NCBI RefSeq assembly: GCF_900638585.1
Contig: NZ_LR134523.1
Coordinates: 310,001 to 374,000 of the forward strand
Source: Aedoeadaptatus ivorii
GTDB lineage: Bacteria > Bacillota > Clostridia > Tissierellales > Peptoniphilaceae
Direction of reading: 5' to 3'
DNA length: 64,000 bases
The translations under genes were made by a program, and so were the position numbers. Under the pieces are notes generated by a model, which saw only the letters and a program-made list of their open reading frames with translations, did not search any database and was not told the DNA's origin. Below are positions 7,937-17,123 of the stretch, piece after piece; position 1 is the stretch's first letter; every line of letters starts with the position of its first letter.

Positions 7937-9277
7937 ATGGACATTGTCGTTATCGGAAGCGGCGCCGGCGCATCTTTGCTCGTTCGGGGTTTGCGAAGAG
8001 AAGCGCACAAAGCCCAGTGGATTTTGCGCGAAGGCGGAGACAAACGCCTCGCGTGGGAACTGGGCGCCGTGCGCTATACAGAAGACGAGGCGTTTTTTGA
8101 CGAGGGTATCCTCGGCGTGGACGCGGTTGTTGTGGCGGACACATCGCCTTCTGCCGCGGTGCTCGCCGCCGCCATGGCAAAAAAAGGCGCGGCCGTGTAT
8201 TTTGTAAGCTACGACGATCGCTTGAGTCGGCTGTTGGCGGCCGAGCCGGTTCAATTCGGCATACGCCGCATCTTCGATTACGGGGAGATCCTCGGCAAGC
8301 GCCTTTTTCGCTTTTACTATGAAGAAGAGGGCATGCAGACCGAAGTGTTCGACCAATTCGGCTCCGCGCTGATCAAGGTGCGCGTGGAAAAAGGCGATGT
8401 GTTTTGCGGCCGCCGGGTGCGCAATATCGGCGCGCTGGAAGATTTGGTACTGGTGACGGTCAACCGCGGCGGGCGGGTTTTGATGGCGAAGGGCGACACC
8501 GCGCTCGAAGAGGGCGATCTGGTACGCATCATCGGAAAAGTCGAAGCCGTAGACCGCTTTCGGCGCCGATACGGCGTCGCGGTACCGAGGCCGGAACGCG
8601 ACGGCGACCGCCGATTTATCGTCTTCGGAGAAGGTGCCAAGGCGAGGGCGGCACAACGGGCGCTCGTGCGTGCCGGTGCCGACGTGGTTACCTGGGGCGG
8701 GGCGCAGACGAGCGGGGCGGGCCGTCCGTTTCTTCGGGATCTTTCGGTCACCGACGCCATGGAAGATATGGAGGTCGAACGCGCCGACGGCTTTGTCGCC
8801 GCCTCGGAGGACGACGGCATGAACTTTCTCACCGTTGCCGCCGCCCGAGACCGCGGCCAGCGGCACTGCGCCATGTGTATGTGCGATACGCGCCTGATGA
8901 AGGTCGCCGATCGCACGCAAGCCGAGGGCATTTTTTCGGCGGATCTGCTCCTCGCCCGGGAGATCAAAAAGGCGCTCTTGGGACCGGGGGACCTTTCGCT
9001 CCACCTCTTTCCCGGCAATCTCGAAATCTATGAGATCGTCCTTAAGGAGGGGGCGCAGGCGGCGGGAAAGCGGATCGACGAACTCTCGCTGTCGCGGGGC
9101 TTTTTGATCGGCGGGCTGATGCGAAAGGGCGAGAGCGTGACGCCCAAGGGGTATACGGCTCTCGAAGCGGGCGACCGCTTGTTGATCTTTCTCTTGCCCG
9201 AGAGCGACTGGGATCTCAGAAAATTTATTCCACAGAGGAGTGTCGGCAGCATGATTACGGAACTGTTTTCTTTATAG
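7937..9277 (+). CDS. divergent second TrkA-like protein
   Basis: A 446-residue protein with the same four-domain layout as TrkA, directly after trkH. The C-terminal domains are well kept (LYEIVLKEG-type strand, RGFLIGG, EAGDRLLIFLL). Both Rossmann halves are degenerate: the loops read GSGAGAS and GEGAKAR, and the acidic residue expected at the end of the second strand is missing (WILREGG and VVTWGGA). It may bind another ligand such as c-di-AMP through its RCK_C domains, or may pair with TrkA in a mixed ring. These roles are inferred. A GGAGGAG site fixes the start. Confidence 0.8.
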   Translation: MDIVVIGSGAGASLLVRGLRREAHKAQWILREGGDKRLAWELGAVRYTEDEAFFDEGILGVDAVVVADTSPSAAVLAAAMAKKGAAVYFVSYDDRLSRLLAAEPVQFGIRRIFDYGEILGKRLFRFYYEEEGMQTEVFDQFGSALIKVRVEKGDVFCGRRVRNIGALEDLVLVTVNRGGRVLMAKGDTALEEGDLVRIIGKVEAVDRFRRRYGVAVPRPERDGDRRFIVFGEGAKARAAQRALVRAGADVVTWGGAQTSGAGRPFLRDLSVTDAMEDMEVERADGFVAASEDDGMNFLTVAAARDRGQRHCAMCMCDTRLMKVADRTQAEGIFSADLLLAREIKKALLGPGDLSLHLFPGNLEIYEIVLKEGAQAAGKRIDELSLSRGFLIGGLMRKGESVTPKGYTALEAGDRLLIFLLPESDWDLRKFIPQRSVGSMITELFSL

Positions 9278-9285
9278 GAGGCGCT

Positions 9286-9954
9286 ATGATTTTCGGAAAC
9301 GATTGGGATATTTATCTAAAAGACGAAATGGAAAAACCCTATTACCGCGACCTGCGGCGCCTCTTGGCGGAAGAATACCGAAATTTTACCGTCTATCCGC
9401 CGGCAAAAGACGTGTTTCGCGCCATGAAGCTCACCCCCTTTGCCGACACCAAGGTCGTGCTCTTGGGGCAGGACCCCTATCACGGGCCGGGACAGGCACA
9501 GGGCCTTTCGTTTTCTGTGGACCGCAATATGCCCTTGCCGCCGTCTTTGAAAAATATCTACAAGGAACTCGAAGACGATACGGGGATTTGCCGCAAAGAG
9601 GGCGATCTCACCGACTGGGCAAAGCAGGGCGTACTGCTGTTGAACACGACCCTCACCGTGCGGCACAAACAACCCATGAGCCACGCAAAGATCGGCTGGG
9701 AGCTCTTTACCGACCGGGTGATCCGCCTCGTCGGCGAAAAGGAGGATCCCGTGGTATTTCTGCTCTGGGGCGGCCACGCCCGGAGCAAGAAGAAGCTGAT
9801 CGAACGCAAAAACCACCTCGTCATCGAATCGCCTCACCCGTCGCCGCTATCGGCGTATCGGGGATTTTTCGGCAGCCGTTGCTTTTCCCGCACCAACGAT
9901 TTTTTAACGGCGGAGGGGGAAGAGCCCATAGATTGGAGCGAACATGTTCTTTAA
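9286..9954 (+). CDS. ung: uracil-DNA glycosylase, family 1
   Basis: Removes uracil from DNA in base-excision repair. The water-activating loop GQDPYHGPGQAQGLSFS gives Asp63 and His66, the VLLLNTTLTV strand carries the uracil-binding Asn, and HPSPLS is the DNA-intercalation loop with the catalytic histidine. At 222 residues it is a normal family-1 enzyme. A GGAGG site precedes the ATG. It overlaps the next gene by 11 bases. Confidence 0.96.
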   Translation: MIFGNDWDIYLKDEMEKPYYRDLRRLLAEEYRNFTVYPPAKDVFRAMKLTPFADTKVVLLGQDPYHGPGQAQGLSFSVDRNMPLPPSLKNIYKELEDDTGICRKEGDLTDWAKQGVLLLNTTLTVRHKQPMSHAKIGWELFTDRVIRLVGEKEDPVVFLLWGGHARSKKKLIERKNHLVIESPHPSPLSAYRGFFGSRCFSRTNDFLTAEGEEPIDWSEHVL

Positions 9955-10633
9955 TGTAAAAGAGACCGCCATACAAATCGGCGAAATTCCCGCCGTATAT
10001 ATCGCACCCGAGGACGAAAAAGACATTCTCCTCCTCTATTATCACGGGTGGGCCTCCTCGGTAGAATCGTCCCGCTTCCGGGCGAGCATTTGGGCCGCGG
10101 CGGGCTACCCGGTGCTTCTGATCGAGGAGCTGATCCACGGCGAGCGGGGCAGCATCGACTATGAAAACAGCCTGGAGCGCCTGCCGGAAGTTCTGATCCG
10201 AAACATCGAGGAATTCGACGAGGTACTCGCCTACGTTCAGAAAAACTTTCCCCACAAGCGGCTCTTTCTCTGCGGGCACTCCATGGGCGCATTTACGGCG
10301 TTGGGCCTTTTGTATCGCGAGGAGATCGAGGGCGCAATCGCCATGAACGGCATGGGCGATTGGGACGTGATGAAGTGCCATCCCTACAAAGAAAAAATCG
10401 AGGCGTACGAGCCCCTCGCCCGGGTCGAGGAGCACGCGGACAAGGCGGTGCTCTTGTTAAACGGGGAGTTGGACGATACGGTGGATCCGGAACTCGAGAA
10501 AAACTACTACGAGGCCCTAAAGCGCGTACACAATTACGAAAAACCCCTATATATGGAAATCATGGAAATGACCTCCCATGTGGTGACGACCAATATGATG
10601 GAAATCACCCTGCGCTTTCTCGAAGACCTCTAG
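9944..10633 (+). CDS. alpha/beta hydrolase (prolyl-oligopeptidase-like esterase)
   Basis: A 229-residue serine hydrolase. The oxyanion strand reads YYHGWASS, the nucleophile elbow CGHSMGAF, the acid is in NGELDDTV and the histidine in MTSHVV. This arrangement is close to YitV-type esterases and small dienelactone-hydrolase-like proteins. The substrate is unknown. The start lies within ung, so it is translated from the same message. Confidence 0.82.
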   Translation: MFFNVKETAIQIGEIPAVYIAPEDEKDILLLYYHGWASSVESSRFRASIWAAAGYPVLLIEELIHGERGSIDYENSLERLPEVLIRNIEEFDEVLAYVQKNFPHKRLFLCGHSMGAFTALGLLYREEIEGAIAMNGMGDWDVMKCHPYKEKIEAYEPLARVEEHADKAVLLLNGELDDTVDPELEKNYYEALKRVHNYEKPLYMEIMEMTSHVVTTNMMEITLRFLEDL

Positions 10634-10648
10634 AGCGCCTGCGCTTTA

Positions 10649-10657
10649 TGGTATAAT
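10649..10657 (+). promoter_or_regulatory. extended -10 promoter element of the sua5 operon
   Basis: TGGTATAAT, an extended -10 box with a perfect TATAAT, 20 bases before the GAGGAGGAG ribosome site of sua5. No good -35 box is visible at 17 bases upstream, as is common for extended -10 promoters. Confidence 0.55.
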
Positions 10658-10677
10658 CAGAGTTTGAGGAGGAGTCC

Positions 10678-11724
10678 ATGGAAACAAAAGTTTTACACAT
10701 CACCGACGCAGAGGACGCCGAAGCCATCGAAGAGGCGGCGGATTTTCTGCGCCGGGGAGAACTGGTAATTTTTCCCACCGAGACCGTTTACGGACTGGGC
10801 GCCGACGGTCTCAACCCCGAAGCGGCGGAGAAGATTTTTGCCGCCAAGGGCAGACCCAAGGACAACCCGCTGATTTTGCACATTGCGGAGGCGGATCAGG
10901 TATTGGATCTGGTCACCCATATTCCGCCCAAGGCGAAGGACTGCATGGATATGTTCTGGCCCGGGCCGCTCACCTTGATCTTCGAGCGATCCGACGCGGT
11001 TCCCGATGCCATTACCGCCGGGGGAGATACGGTGGCGATTCGCATGCCTTCGCATCCCATCGCGCACGCCATTCTAAAGGCGGCGAAGATCCCGGTGGCG
11101 GCGCCCAGTGCCAATACAAGCGGCAGACCCTCGCCCACGCGCCTTTCCCATGTATGGGAAGATATGCGCGGCAAGGTTCCCCTGATCGTCGATTCGGGTG
11201 ATGCGGCGGTGGGGATCGAGTCCACCGTATTGGACGTAACCGTGGACCCGCCGATGATCTACCGACCCGGCGGTGTAACCAAGGAAGACTTGGAGGCGAT
11301 TATCGGCGAAGTGGCGATCGACGAAACGGCGATCGACGCCGAAAATGGCGGCATTCCCAAAAGCCCCGGCCAGAAGTACCGCCACTACGCGCCCCGCGGC
11401 GAAGCGACCCTCTTTGCGGGAAGCCTCGCCAATATCGCCAAGGAGATCAACCGAAGGCTTTCCGAGGCGGAGGGCGTGCGAACGGCGGTGCTCGCCACCA
11501 CCGAGACCGTCGATCTCTATGAAGGGGCGGATCTTTTGATCGATATGGGCAGCCGCGAAGATCTGGAATCGGTCGCCCACAATTTATTTGACAATCTGCG
11601 GCGCTGCGACGAAGAGGAGATCGAGCGAATCTTCGTCGAGGGCTTTGAATTTCGCGGCCTGGGGGTGGGCATTATGAACCGCCTCCTAAAGGCCTGCGGT
11701 GGAAAGGTAGTATTGGGACTATGA
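10678..11724 (+). CDS. sua5: L-threonylcarbamoyladenylate synthase (Sua5/YwlC)
   Basis: Makes threonylcarbamoyl-AMP from threonine, bicarbonate and ATP, the first step of t6A modification of tRNAs that read ANN codons. The N-terminal YrdC domain shows the PTETVYGLG motif and the KxR(x)2 segment KGRPKDNPL, and the SAPSAN-like segment AAPSANTSG follows. The C-terminal Sua5 domain brings the length to 348 residues, as in YwlC and not the shorter TsaC. It begins the overlapping sua5-ywlE-rpiB-upp run, an order similar to that in Bacillus. Confidence 0.95.
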   Translation: METKVLHITDAEDAEAIEEAADFLRRGELVIFPTETVYGLGADGLNPEAAEKIFAAKGRPKDNPLILHIAEADQVLDLVTHIPPKAKDCMDMFWPGPLTLIFERSDAVPDAITAGGDTVAIRMPSHPIAHAILKAAKIPVAAPSANTSGRPSPTRLSHVWEDMRGKVPLIVDSGDAAVGIESTVLDVTVDPPMIYRPGGVTKEDLEAIIGEVAIDETAIDAENGGIPKSPGQKYRHYAPRGEATLFAGSLANIAKEINRRLSEAEGVRTAVLATTETVDLYEGADLLIDMGSREDLESVAHNLFDNLRRCDEEEIERIFVEGFEFRGLGVGIMNRLLKACGGKVVLGL

Positions 11725-12149
11725 AAGTACTCTATATATGTACGGGAAACACCTGCAGAAGCCCCATGGCGAAACTCCTCGCCGAGGTGGAGGCGGACAA
11801 AAAAGGCATCGCCTTAAGCGCCCGTTCCCGCGGCATGGCCGCCCACGAGGGCGACGCGCTGAGCATGGGGGCGCTGAAAGTTTTGGCGGAAGAGGGGATC
11901 GACGGATCCTTTCACCGGGCGAAGACCGTAACCGACGAAGACATCGAATGGGCGGATGTGATTTATGCCATGACCCATACCATGGCGGAAAACCTCAAGC
12001 GGGGCTGGCCCCAAGCGGCGGATAAGATTCGTCCCTTTGCCGAGATCGACATCGTCGATCCCTTCGGCGGCTCTTTGGAGATCTACCGCCGCGCCAAAGA
12101 TAGGATCAAAGAAACCATCGAAGAAAATATGAAGGGAGAAGCCGAATGA
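11721..12149 (+). CDS. ywlE: low-molecular-weight protein phosphatase (YwlE-like)
   Basis: Cysteine phosphatase of the low-molecular-weight family. The P-loop CTGNTCRSP starts at Cys7, with Arg13, and the acid loop DPFGG supplies Asp113. In B. subtilis YwlE acts on phosphoarginine, and a threonine at the position after the glycine-asparagine of the loop marks arginine phosphatases; here GNTC carries that Thr, which supports arginine specificity. The ATG overlaps the sua5 stop by four bases. Confidence 0.9.
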   Translation: MKVLYICTGNTCRSPMAKLLAEVEADKKGIALSARSRGMAAHEGDALSMGALKVLAEEGIDGSFHRAKTVTDEDIEWADVIYAMTHTMAENLKRGWPQAADKIRPFAEIDIVDPFGGSLEIYRRAKDRIKETIEENMKGEAE

Positions 12150-12589
12150 AGATCGCCATGGGCGCCGACCACGCCGGCTACCGAAGAAAAGAAGCGTTAA
12201 AAGAATACCTGCAGGACCTGGGGCACGAAATCACCGACGTAGGCACCGATTCCACCGATCGGGTGGATTACCCCGCATTCGGAAAAAAGGCGGCAGAACT
12301 CGTGGCAGAGGGAAGTTGCGAAAAGGGCATCGTCATCTGCGGCAGCGGCATTGGCATCGGCATCGCCGCCAACAAAGTGCGCGGCGTGCGCTGTGCAATG
12401 GTCTCCGAGCCCTATAGCGCAAAACTCGCCCGTCGGCATAACGACGCCAATATGATCGCCATGGGCGCGCGCACCATCGGCGGCGATATGACCCGAGAAA
12501 TCGCGCGGGCGTTTTTGGAAGAGGAATTCGAAGGCGGCCGCCACAGCGCGAGAGTCGAACAACTGGAGGACGGCGCATGGGAAAAGTAA
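12146..12589 (+). CDS. rpiB: ribose-5-phosphate isomerase B
   Basis: Interconverts ribose 5-phosphate and ribulose 5-phosphate in the pentose-phosphate pathway. Family motifs GADHAGY at the N-terminus and [14 protein letters not shown] are present, with the catalytic base Cys65 in the latter. Length 147 residues is typical. A related activity on allose or galactose 6-phosphate is possible in this family, but the operon with upp and sua5 matches the housekeeping form. It overlaps ywlE by four bases and upp by 13. Confidence 0.94.
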   Translation: MKIAMGADHAGYRRKEALKEYLQDLGHEITDVGTDSTDRVDYPAFGKKAAELVAEGSCEKGIVICGSGIGIGIAANKVRGVRCAMVSEPYSAKLARRHNDANMIAMGARTIGGDMTREIARAFLEEEFEGGRHSARVEQLEDGAWEK

Positions 12590-13206
12590 CGGTAACCGAA
12601 CACCCCTTAATTCAGCACAAGCTCACCCTGATCCGCGATGTGGACACCGCGAGCAAGGACTTTCGCGATCTCTTAACCGAGATCACCATGCTGATGGGCT
12701 ACGAACTCACCCGCGATTTCCCCTTGCAGGACAAACAGATCGAAACCCCCATGGGCCCCATGATCGGCAAAGAGATCGCCGGCAAAAAGCCCGTCATCGT
12801 ACCCGTCTTGCGGGCTGGGCTCGGCATGGTAGACGGGCTCTTGCGACTAATCCCTGGCGCCCGCGTGGGCCATATCGGCCTCTATCGGGACCCCGAAACC
12901 CTGCTGCCCGTGGAATATTACTGTAAGCTGCCGAAGGACATCGAGGATAGAGACATCATCATCGTCGATCCCATGCTCGCCACCGGGGGCTCCCTCGCCG
13001 CCGCCGTCGACTTCGTGAAACAGCGCGGCGCAAAATCCGTCCGCGCCCTCTGCCTGTTGGGCGCACCGGAGGGGATCGAGACATTTCGCGCGGCGCATCC
13101 CGACGTAGATTTGTATCTTTCCTGTATAGACGAGAAGCTCGACGACAACGCCTATATAGTGCCCGGACTGGGTGATGCGGGAGATCGAATCTTCGGAACG
13201 AAGTAG
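12577..13206 (+). CDS. upp: uracil phosphoribosyltransferase
   Basis: Salvages uracil to UMP using PRPP. The PRPP-binding loop [11 protein letters not shown] is intact, and the C-terminal [17 protein letters not shown] is the uracil-binding hood of this family. The length of 209 residues is standard. The start lies inside rpiB after GGAGGACGGC. Confidence 0.96.
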   Translation: MGKVTVTEHPLIQHKLTLIRDVDTASKDFRDLLTEITMLMGYELTRDFPLQDKQIETPMGPMIGKEIAGKKPVIVPVLRAGLGMVDGLLRLIPGARVGHIGLYRDPETLLPVEYYCKLPKDIEDRDIIIVDPMLATGGSLAAAVDFVKQRGAKSVRALCLLGAPEGIETFRAAHPDVDLYLSCIDEKLDDNAYIVPGLGDAGDRIFGTK

Positions 13207-13216
13207 CGGGTGTTTT

Positions 13217-14251
13217 ATGCAAGCAATTCAACTGTCATTTATCGTCTGCGTGGCGGCGAGTTTGATCCTGACCCCCGTCGTGCGCAAATGGGCCATGAAA
13301 GTCGGCCTCTACGACATCCCCAAAGACGAACGGCGCGTACACAAAATGCCCATCCCCGTAAGCGGGGGACTGGCGATCTTTTTTGCCGTAGTGGCGGGCG
13401 TGCTCTTGTTTTTGCCGCTGGATCGCGCCAATATCGCGTATCTGATCGGCGCCGCCGTGGTCGCCTTTACGGGGCTTTACGACGACAAATTCGATATGAG
13501 CCCCAAGGCGAAGTTTTTGTTTCAGATTCTGGCGGGCTTGATCCTGGTGCTAGGCGGCGTGCGGATCGAGTTCTTTACCAATCCCTTTTACGGGGAAGAT
13601 CTGCTGATCAATCTGGATTTCCTCGCGATTCCCATCACCGTATTTTGGGTCGTGGGGATCACCAATACCATCAATCTGATCGACGGATTGGACGGGCTCG
13701 CCTGCGGCATTAGCGGCATCGCATCCATCAGCCTGATGTTTGTCGCCTACCGCTTCGACCAAAAAGAGATGGCGGTACTCGCGGCGATCCTCGCGGGGTC
13801 CTGCCTGGGCTTTTTGCCCTATAACTTCAACCCCGCCAAGATCTTTATGGGCGATACCGGGGCGCTGTTTTTGGGCTTTACCCTGAGCTATTTGAGCATA
13901 CAGGGCGTGATGAAATCCATCGCATTAATTACGATCTTTATTCCCGTATTGATCCTGGGCGTGCCCGTATTCGACACGACCTTTGCCATGATCCGCAGAA
14001 AACTTTCGGGCAAGAGCATCGCCGAAGCCGACAGGGGCCATTTGCACCACCGATTGCTCAATCGGGGACTCAATCAAAAGCAGACCGTGGGGAGTCTATA
14101 CGGCATCAGCATCCTGTTCGGCATTGTCGGCAATCTCGTAAGCAATATGCACGAGAAAAACGGCCTGATTACCGCCATCATCATTATCGCCCTGGTGGGC
14201 ATCCTCGCCCTGTTTTTGGGACTGTTACATGAGAGAGGGGAAGAAAATTGA
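13217..14251 (+). CDS. tagO: undecaprenyl-phosphate N-acetylglucosaminyl 1-phosphate transferase (TagO/WecA-type)
   Basis: Membrane enzyme that transfers a GlcNAc-phosphate from UDP-GlcNAc to undecaprenyl phosphate, starting teichoic acid or other wall-polymer synthesis. About ten to eleven hydrophobic helices are present in 344 residues. Conserved cytoplasmic motifs are YDDKFDMSP, NTINLIDGLDGLA, KIFMGDTGALFLG and the HLHHRL histidine loop typical of the WecA branch. The frame extends upstream into upp, but the ATG at 13217 starts at the family N-terminus; its ribosome site is weak. The UDP-GlcNAc epimerase follows with overlap, which supports this sugar specificity. Confidence 0.92.
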   Translation: MQAIQLSFIVCVAASLILTPVVRKWAMKVGLYDIPKDERRVHKMPIPVSGGLAIFFAVVAGVLLFLPLDRANIAYLIGAAVVAFTGLYDDKFDMSPKAKFLFQILAGLILVLGGVRIEFFTNPFYGEDLLINLDFLAIPITVFWVVGITNTINLIDGLDGLACGISGIASISLMFVAYRFDQKEMAVLAAILAGSCLGFLPYNFNPAKIFMGDTGALFLGFTLSYLSIQGVMKSIALITIFIPVLILGVPVFDTTFAMIRRKLSGKSIAEADRGHLHHRLLNRGLNQKQTVGSLYGISILFGIVGNLVSNMHEKNGLITAIIIIALVGILALFLGLLHERGEEN

Positions 14252-15354
14252 AAGTACTGTCCGTATTCGGAACGCGTCCGGAGGCCATCAAGATGGCGCC
14301 GGTGGTATTGGAACTGAAGAAGAGAAAAGACGTGGAATCCTACGTCGCCGTCACCGGCCAGCATCGGGAGATGTTGGATCAGGTGCTCGCCATCTTCGGC
14401 ATCGAGCCGGACTTCGACCTGGACATCTTTACGCCGGGCCAAAGCCTTACCGATATAGCCGTGCGTTCCCTGCGGGGTCTGGAGACCGTATTCGAAGAAC
14501 TCCGCCCCGATGTGCTCCTGGTGCAAGGGGACACCTCGACGGTCTTTGCCGCGGCGCTTTCCGCCTTTTACCACGGGGTGGAGGTCGGACACGTAGAGGC
14601 AGGGCTCCGGAGCCACAATCTGTATTCCCCCTATCCCGAAGAGGCGAACCGAAAGCTCACCGGCGTCCTGGCAAACTACCACTTTGCGCCCACCGAGGCG
14701 AATCGCAAAAACCTTCTCGCCGAAGGCTATAAAGAGGAAAATATTTTTATCACCGGCAACACCGTAATCGACGCCCTGGCCTATGCCGAGCGCGAGGACT
14801 TCGTCTTCGACGAGGCGGAACTGAACGATATCGACTTCGAAGAGAAGCGGGTCATCCTCTTGACCTGCCACCGCAGAGAAAACCTGGGTACCCCAATGGT
14901 GCGCATATTTAGCGCCATTCGCCGCATCGTCGAGGAAAACGACGACGTGGAAGTGGTCTTTCCCGTACACCTAAACCCCAAAGTGCGGGAAGTCGCCGAG
15001 GAAATCTTCGGCGATCTTGCGCGGGTGCACCGCATCGAGCCCATGGAGTATTTGCCCTTCTCGAATCTGATGATGCGGGCGCATTTGGTCGTCACCGACA
15101 GCGGTGGCATTCAAGAGGAAGCGCCCCACTTCGGCGTGCCCGTACTGGTGGTGCGCGAAGAGACCGAACGGTGGGAAGGGGTCGAGTCGGGTACCGCCAA
15201 ACTCGTGGGCACCGAAGAAGAAGACGTCTATCGCGCCGTTAAAACCCTATTGGAAGAAAAAGGGGAATACGACAAGATGGCGCGCGCCATCAACCCCTAC
15301 GGAGATGGGCACGCCGCCGGGCGCATTGTAGATATTATCGTGGGAGAACAATAA
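14248..15354 (+). CDS. mnaA: UDP-N-acetylglucosamine 2-epimerase (non-hydrolysing)
   Basis: Interconverts UDP-GlcNAc and UDP-ManNAc for wall teichoic acid linkage units or capsule. It begins GTRPEAIKMAPV, contains the HVEAGLRS motif, and the UDP-binding DSGGIQEEAP with later glutamates. The length is 368 residues. It starts with TTG that overlaps the tagO stop, so translation is coupled. Confidence 0.95.
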   Translation: MKVLSVFGTRPEAIKMAPVVLELKKRKDVESYVAVTGQHREMLDQVLAIFGIEPDFDLDIFTPGQSLTDIAVRSLRGLETVFEELRPDVLLVQGDTSTVFAAALSAFYHGVEVGHVEAGLRSHNLYSPYPEEANRKLTGVLANYHFAPTEANRKNLLAEGYKEENIFITGNTVIDALAYAEREDFVFDEAELNDIDFEEKRVILLTCHRRENLGTPMVRIFSAIRRIVEENDDVEVVFPVHLNPKVREVAEEIFGDLARVHRIEPMEYLPFSNLMMRAHLVVTDSGGIQEEAPHFGVPVLVVREETERWEGVESGTAKLVGTEEEDVYRAVKTLLEEKGEYDKMARAINPYGDGHAAGRIVDIIVGEQ

Positions 15355-15364
15355 GGAGAACGAC

Positions 15365-16678
15365 TTGAAAATACAGACAAGAGCGGCGCTGATCCTCCTC
15401 TCGGCGCTTATTCTTTCGGCGGCGGCACCGGCGCCGGTACAACCCGAAGCGCAACTGCCGGATCCGGCCGCCGTCTTGGCGGAGCCCAGGGATCAGGACG
15501 AGCACATTCATACCGAAAAACTCGGCGCCGTCCCCATGACCGCGACCGAAAAAAAGGCGTATGACGTCGCCAACGCCAAGCCGACGGAAGCGCTGCTCAA
15601 CAGCTATATCACCGGCGACTATCGCACCGGCACCGTCTATACCCAGCACAACGCGGATCAACCCGTGGGGCTCGCTTCCACCACCAAATTGATGACCGTC
15701 TTCGTCGCAATGGATGCGGCGGATCGGGGCGAGATTTCCCTCAAAGACCCTGTCACCATCGACGATGCAGTCGCCTCTATGCACGGCTCTACATATAAAA
15801 TGAAGGCGGGGGAGGTCTATACCGTTGAAGAGCTGATCCACGCCGGCATGATCGTTTCGGGAAACGACGCCATGGTCGCGCTCTCCAAACACGTCGCGGG
15901 GAGCGAAGAGGCCTTTGTTTCCCGTATGAATCAAAAGGCGAAGGAACTGTGCCTTACCCACGCCCACTTTATCAACTGCCATGGCCTGACCGATTACGAA
16001 AAAAATGACTACAATCGCGCCACCGCCCGGGAGATGTTTCAGCTGAGCCGCGAACTCTTAAAAAAATATCCGACCATACTGGACGCGACCCGGCGTGTGA
16101 AACTCGAGGAGCCCGATCGGGAGTTTCGGGCTTATAACACCAATCCCATTTTGGGTATCGTCGACGGCATCGACGGCTTAAAGACAGGATACACCGGCAT
16201 CGCCGGGCGCTGCTTTATCGCCACCGGCGTCGAAAAAGCCATGGGCAGAAATCTCGAAAACCGCTTTATCGCCGTCTGCATGGGCGCTCGAAACGATATG
16301 GATCGCTACGTCGCCGCCCGCCGACTCTCAGAAGACGCCATGGAGCGCCATCATCTCCGCGTCCTCTCCTACAAAGGGGAAGAAGTGGCGGAACTCGTCC
16401 TCGAAAACGCCTCGCCCCGTAGAAGCCCCGTCTACGCCAAAGACGAAATTACGCGCCTCGTCGCAAACGACGAAATCAAGCGCATGATCGACTACTACGA
16501 CATCGACATTCCCCACAAAAAAGAGGCCCCCGTCGGGCGCATGCGCTTCATACGCGGCGGCAAAGAAATCGCCCGCACCGACCTTTTCGTCAAAGAAGAC
16601 ATCAAAAAACCCAACCCCATCCTGCGCTACCGGGACATGATGACCGAGATCTTTATCGCCATCGAAAAGGCTTCTTGA
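15365..16678 (+). CDS. dacF: D-alanyl-D-alanine carboxypeptidase (DacF-type, PBP5-like)
   Basis: Exported penicillin-binding protein that trims the terminal D-alanine of peptidoglycan stems. An N-terminal hydrophobic signal of about 25 residues ends in an alanine-rich region. The active-site motifs are all present: STTK at Ser105-Lys108, SGND and KTGYT. A C-terminal PBP5-associated domain follows. Translation begins at TTG after AAGGAGAA. Its last codons overlap the -35 box of the tRNA-Arg promoter. Confidence 0.93.
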   Translation: MKIQTRAALILLSALILSAAAPAPVQPEAQLPDPAAVLAEPRDQDEHIHTEKLGAVPMTATEKKAYDVANAKPTEALLNSYITGDYRTGTVYTQHNADQPVGLASTTKLMTVFVAMDAADRGEISLKDPVTIDDAVASMHGSTYKMKAGEVYTVEELIHAGMIVSGNDAMVALSKHVAGSEEAFVSRMNQKAKELCLTHAHFINCHGLTDYEKNDYNRATAREMFQLSRELLKKYPTILDATRRVKLEEPDREFRAYNTNPILGIVDGIDGLKTGYTGIAGRCFIATGVEKAMGRNLENRFIAVCMGARNDMDRYVAARRLSEDAMERHHLRVLSYKGEEVAELVLENASPRRSPVYAKDEITRLVANDEIKRMIDYYDIDIPHKKEAPVGRMRFIRGGKEIARTDLFVKEDIKKPNPILRYRDMMTEIFIAIEKAS

Positions 16679-16703
16679 CATTATTTTTCTATGTTGTTAA
16701 AAT
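16675..16703 (+). promoter_or_regulatory. sigma-A promoter of tRNA-Arg
   Basis: Perfect -35 TTGACA, a 17-base spacer and -10 TAAAAT, ten bases before the tRNA. The -35 box includes the TGA stop of dacF. Confidence 0.85.
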
Positions 16704-16713
16704 AGAAAAATAT

Positions 16714-16790
16714 GGACCCGTAGTTCAGCTGGATAGAATGTTGCCCTCCGAAGGCAAAGATCGTTGGTTCGAATCCAATCGGGTCCGCCA
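16714..16790 (+). tRNA. tRNA-Arg (CCG)
   Basis: Seventy-seven bases with an encoded CCA end. The acceptor stem GGACCCG pairs with CGGGTCC, and the anticodon stem TTGCC/GGCAA encloses the loop CTCCGAA, giving anticodon CCG for the codon CGG. The T loop reads TTCGAAT. It borders the AT-rich block to its right; no repeat of its 3' end was noticed at the far side of that block. Confidence 0.95.
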
Positions 16791-16824
16791 TTTAAATAAT
16801 ACTTTATGCACATAGCTATAAGTA

Positions 16825-16845
16825 TTGCAAACGCAGGGTTTGCAA
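16825..16845. repeat. inverted repeat TTGCAAAC-5-GTTTGCAA
   Basis: Perfect 8-base arms around GCAGG. No run of T follows, so it is not a standard terminator. It could be an operator or a boundary mark of the inserted block; its distance to the promoter at 17043 is about 200 bases, which makes a simple operator less likely. Confidence 0.5.
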
Positions 16846-17042
16846 GTTCATCTCATAAAGGAATCTTTTCTACTTTTCGGGCTCTTATGTACCTATAACT
16901 TTTGAGTTGGGAAGGACCAAGAAATAATGAAGTTCCTTTTAAGTTGATGACTTGTAGACCCGTTTTTTTGTTAGAAAAGAACTACTGCGATATGATCATT
17001 GTCAGAGCCTATACTAGATTATCTCATATAGAAAGAACAAAT

Positions 17043-17070
17043 TTGACTATGTTTAACCGCGTGATAGAAT
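17043..17070 (+). promoter_or_regulatory. sigma-A promoter of the ABC importer/DUF169 operon
   Basis: -35 TTGACT, 16-base spacer and -10 TAGAAT, about 55 bases before the first gene. Confidence 0.65.
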
Positions 17071-17123
17071 AAAAGTCGGCTGTTTACTGTCTTTTATTCA
17101 TTCTTACATAGGTAGGTATATCT

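Larger units (their letters stand above)
16791..17123 (+). other. non-coding AT-rich region before the ABC importer
   Basis: About 330 bases without a credible gene. It holds the inverted repeat at 16825-16845 and the promoter at 17043-17070. Its base composition is visibly more AT-rich than the genes to its left and resembles the four genes to its right. Confidence 0.6.

Noticed and set aside
7724-9004. 426-residue minus-strand frame over trkH and the TrkA-like gene
   Set aside because: It crosses two clear genes on the other strand and shows low-complexity, arginine-rich sequence without any family motif.
16825-16845. Terminator for tRNA-Arg
   Set aside because: The stem is perfect but no T run follows it on either strand.
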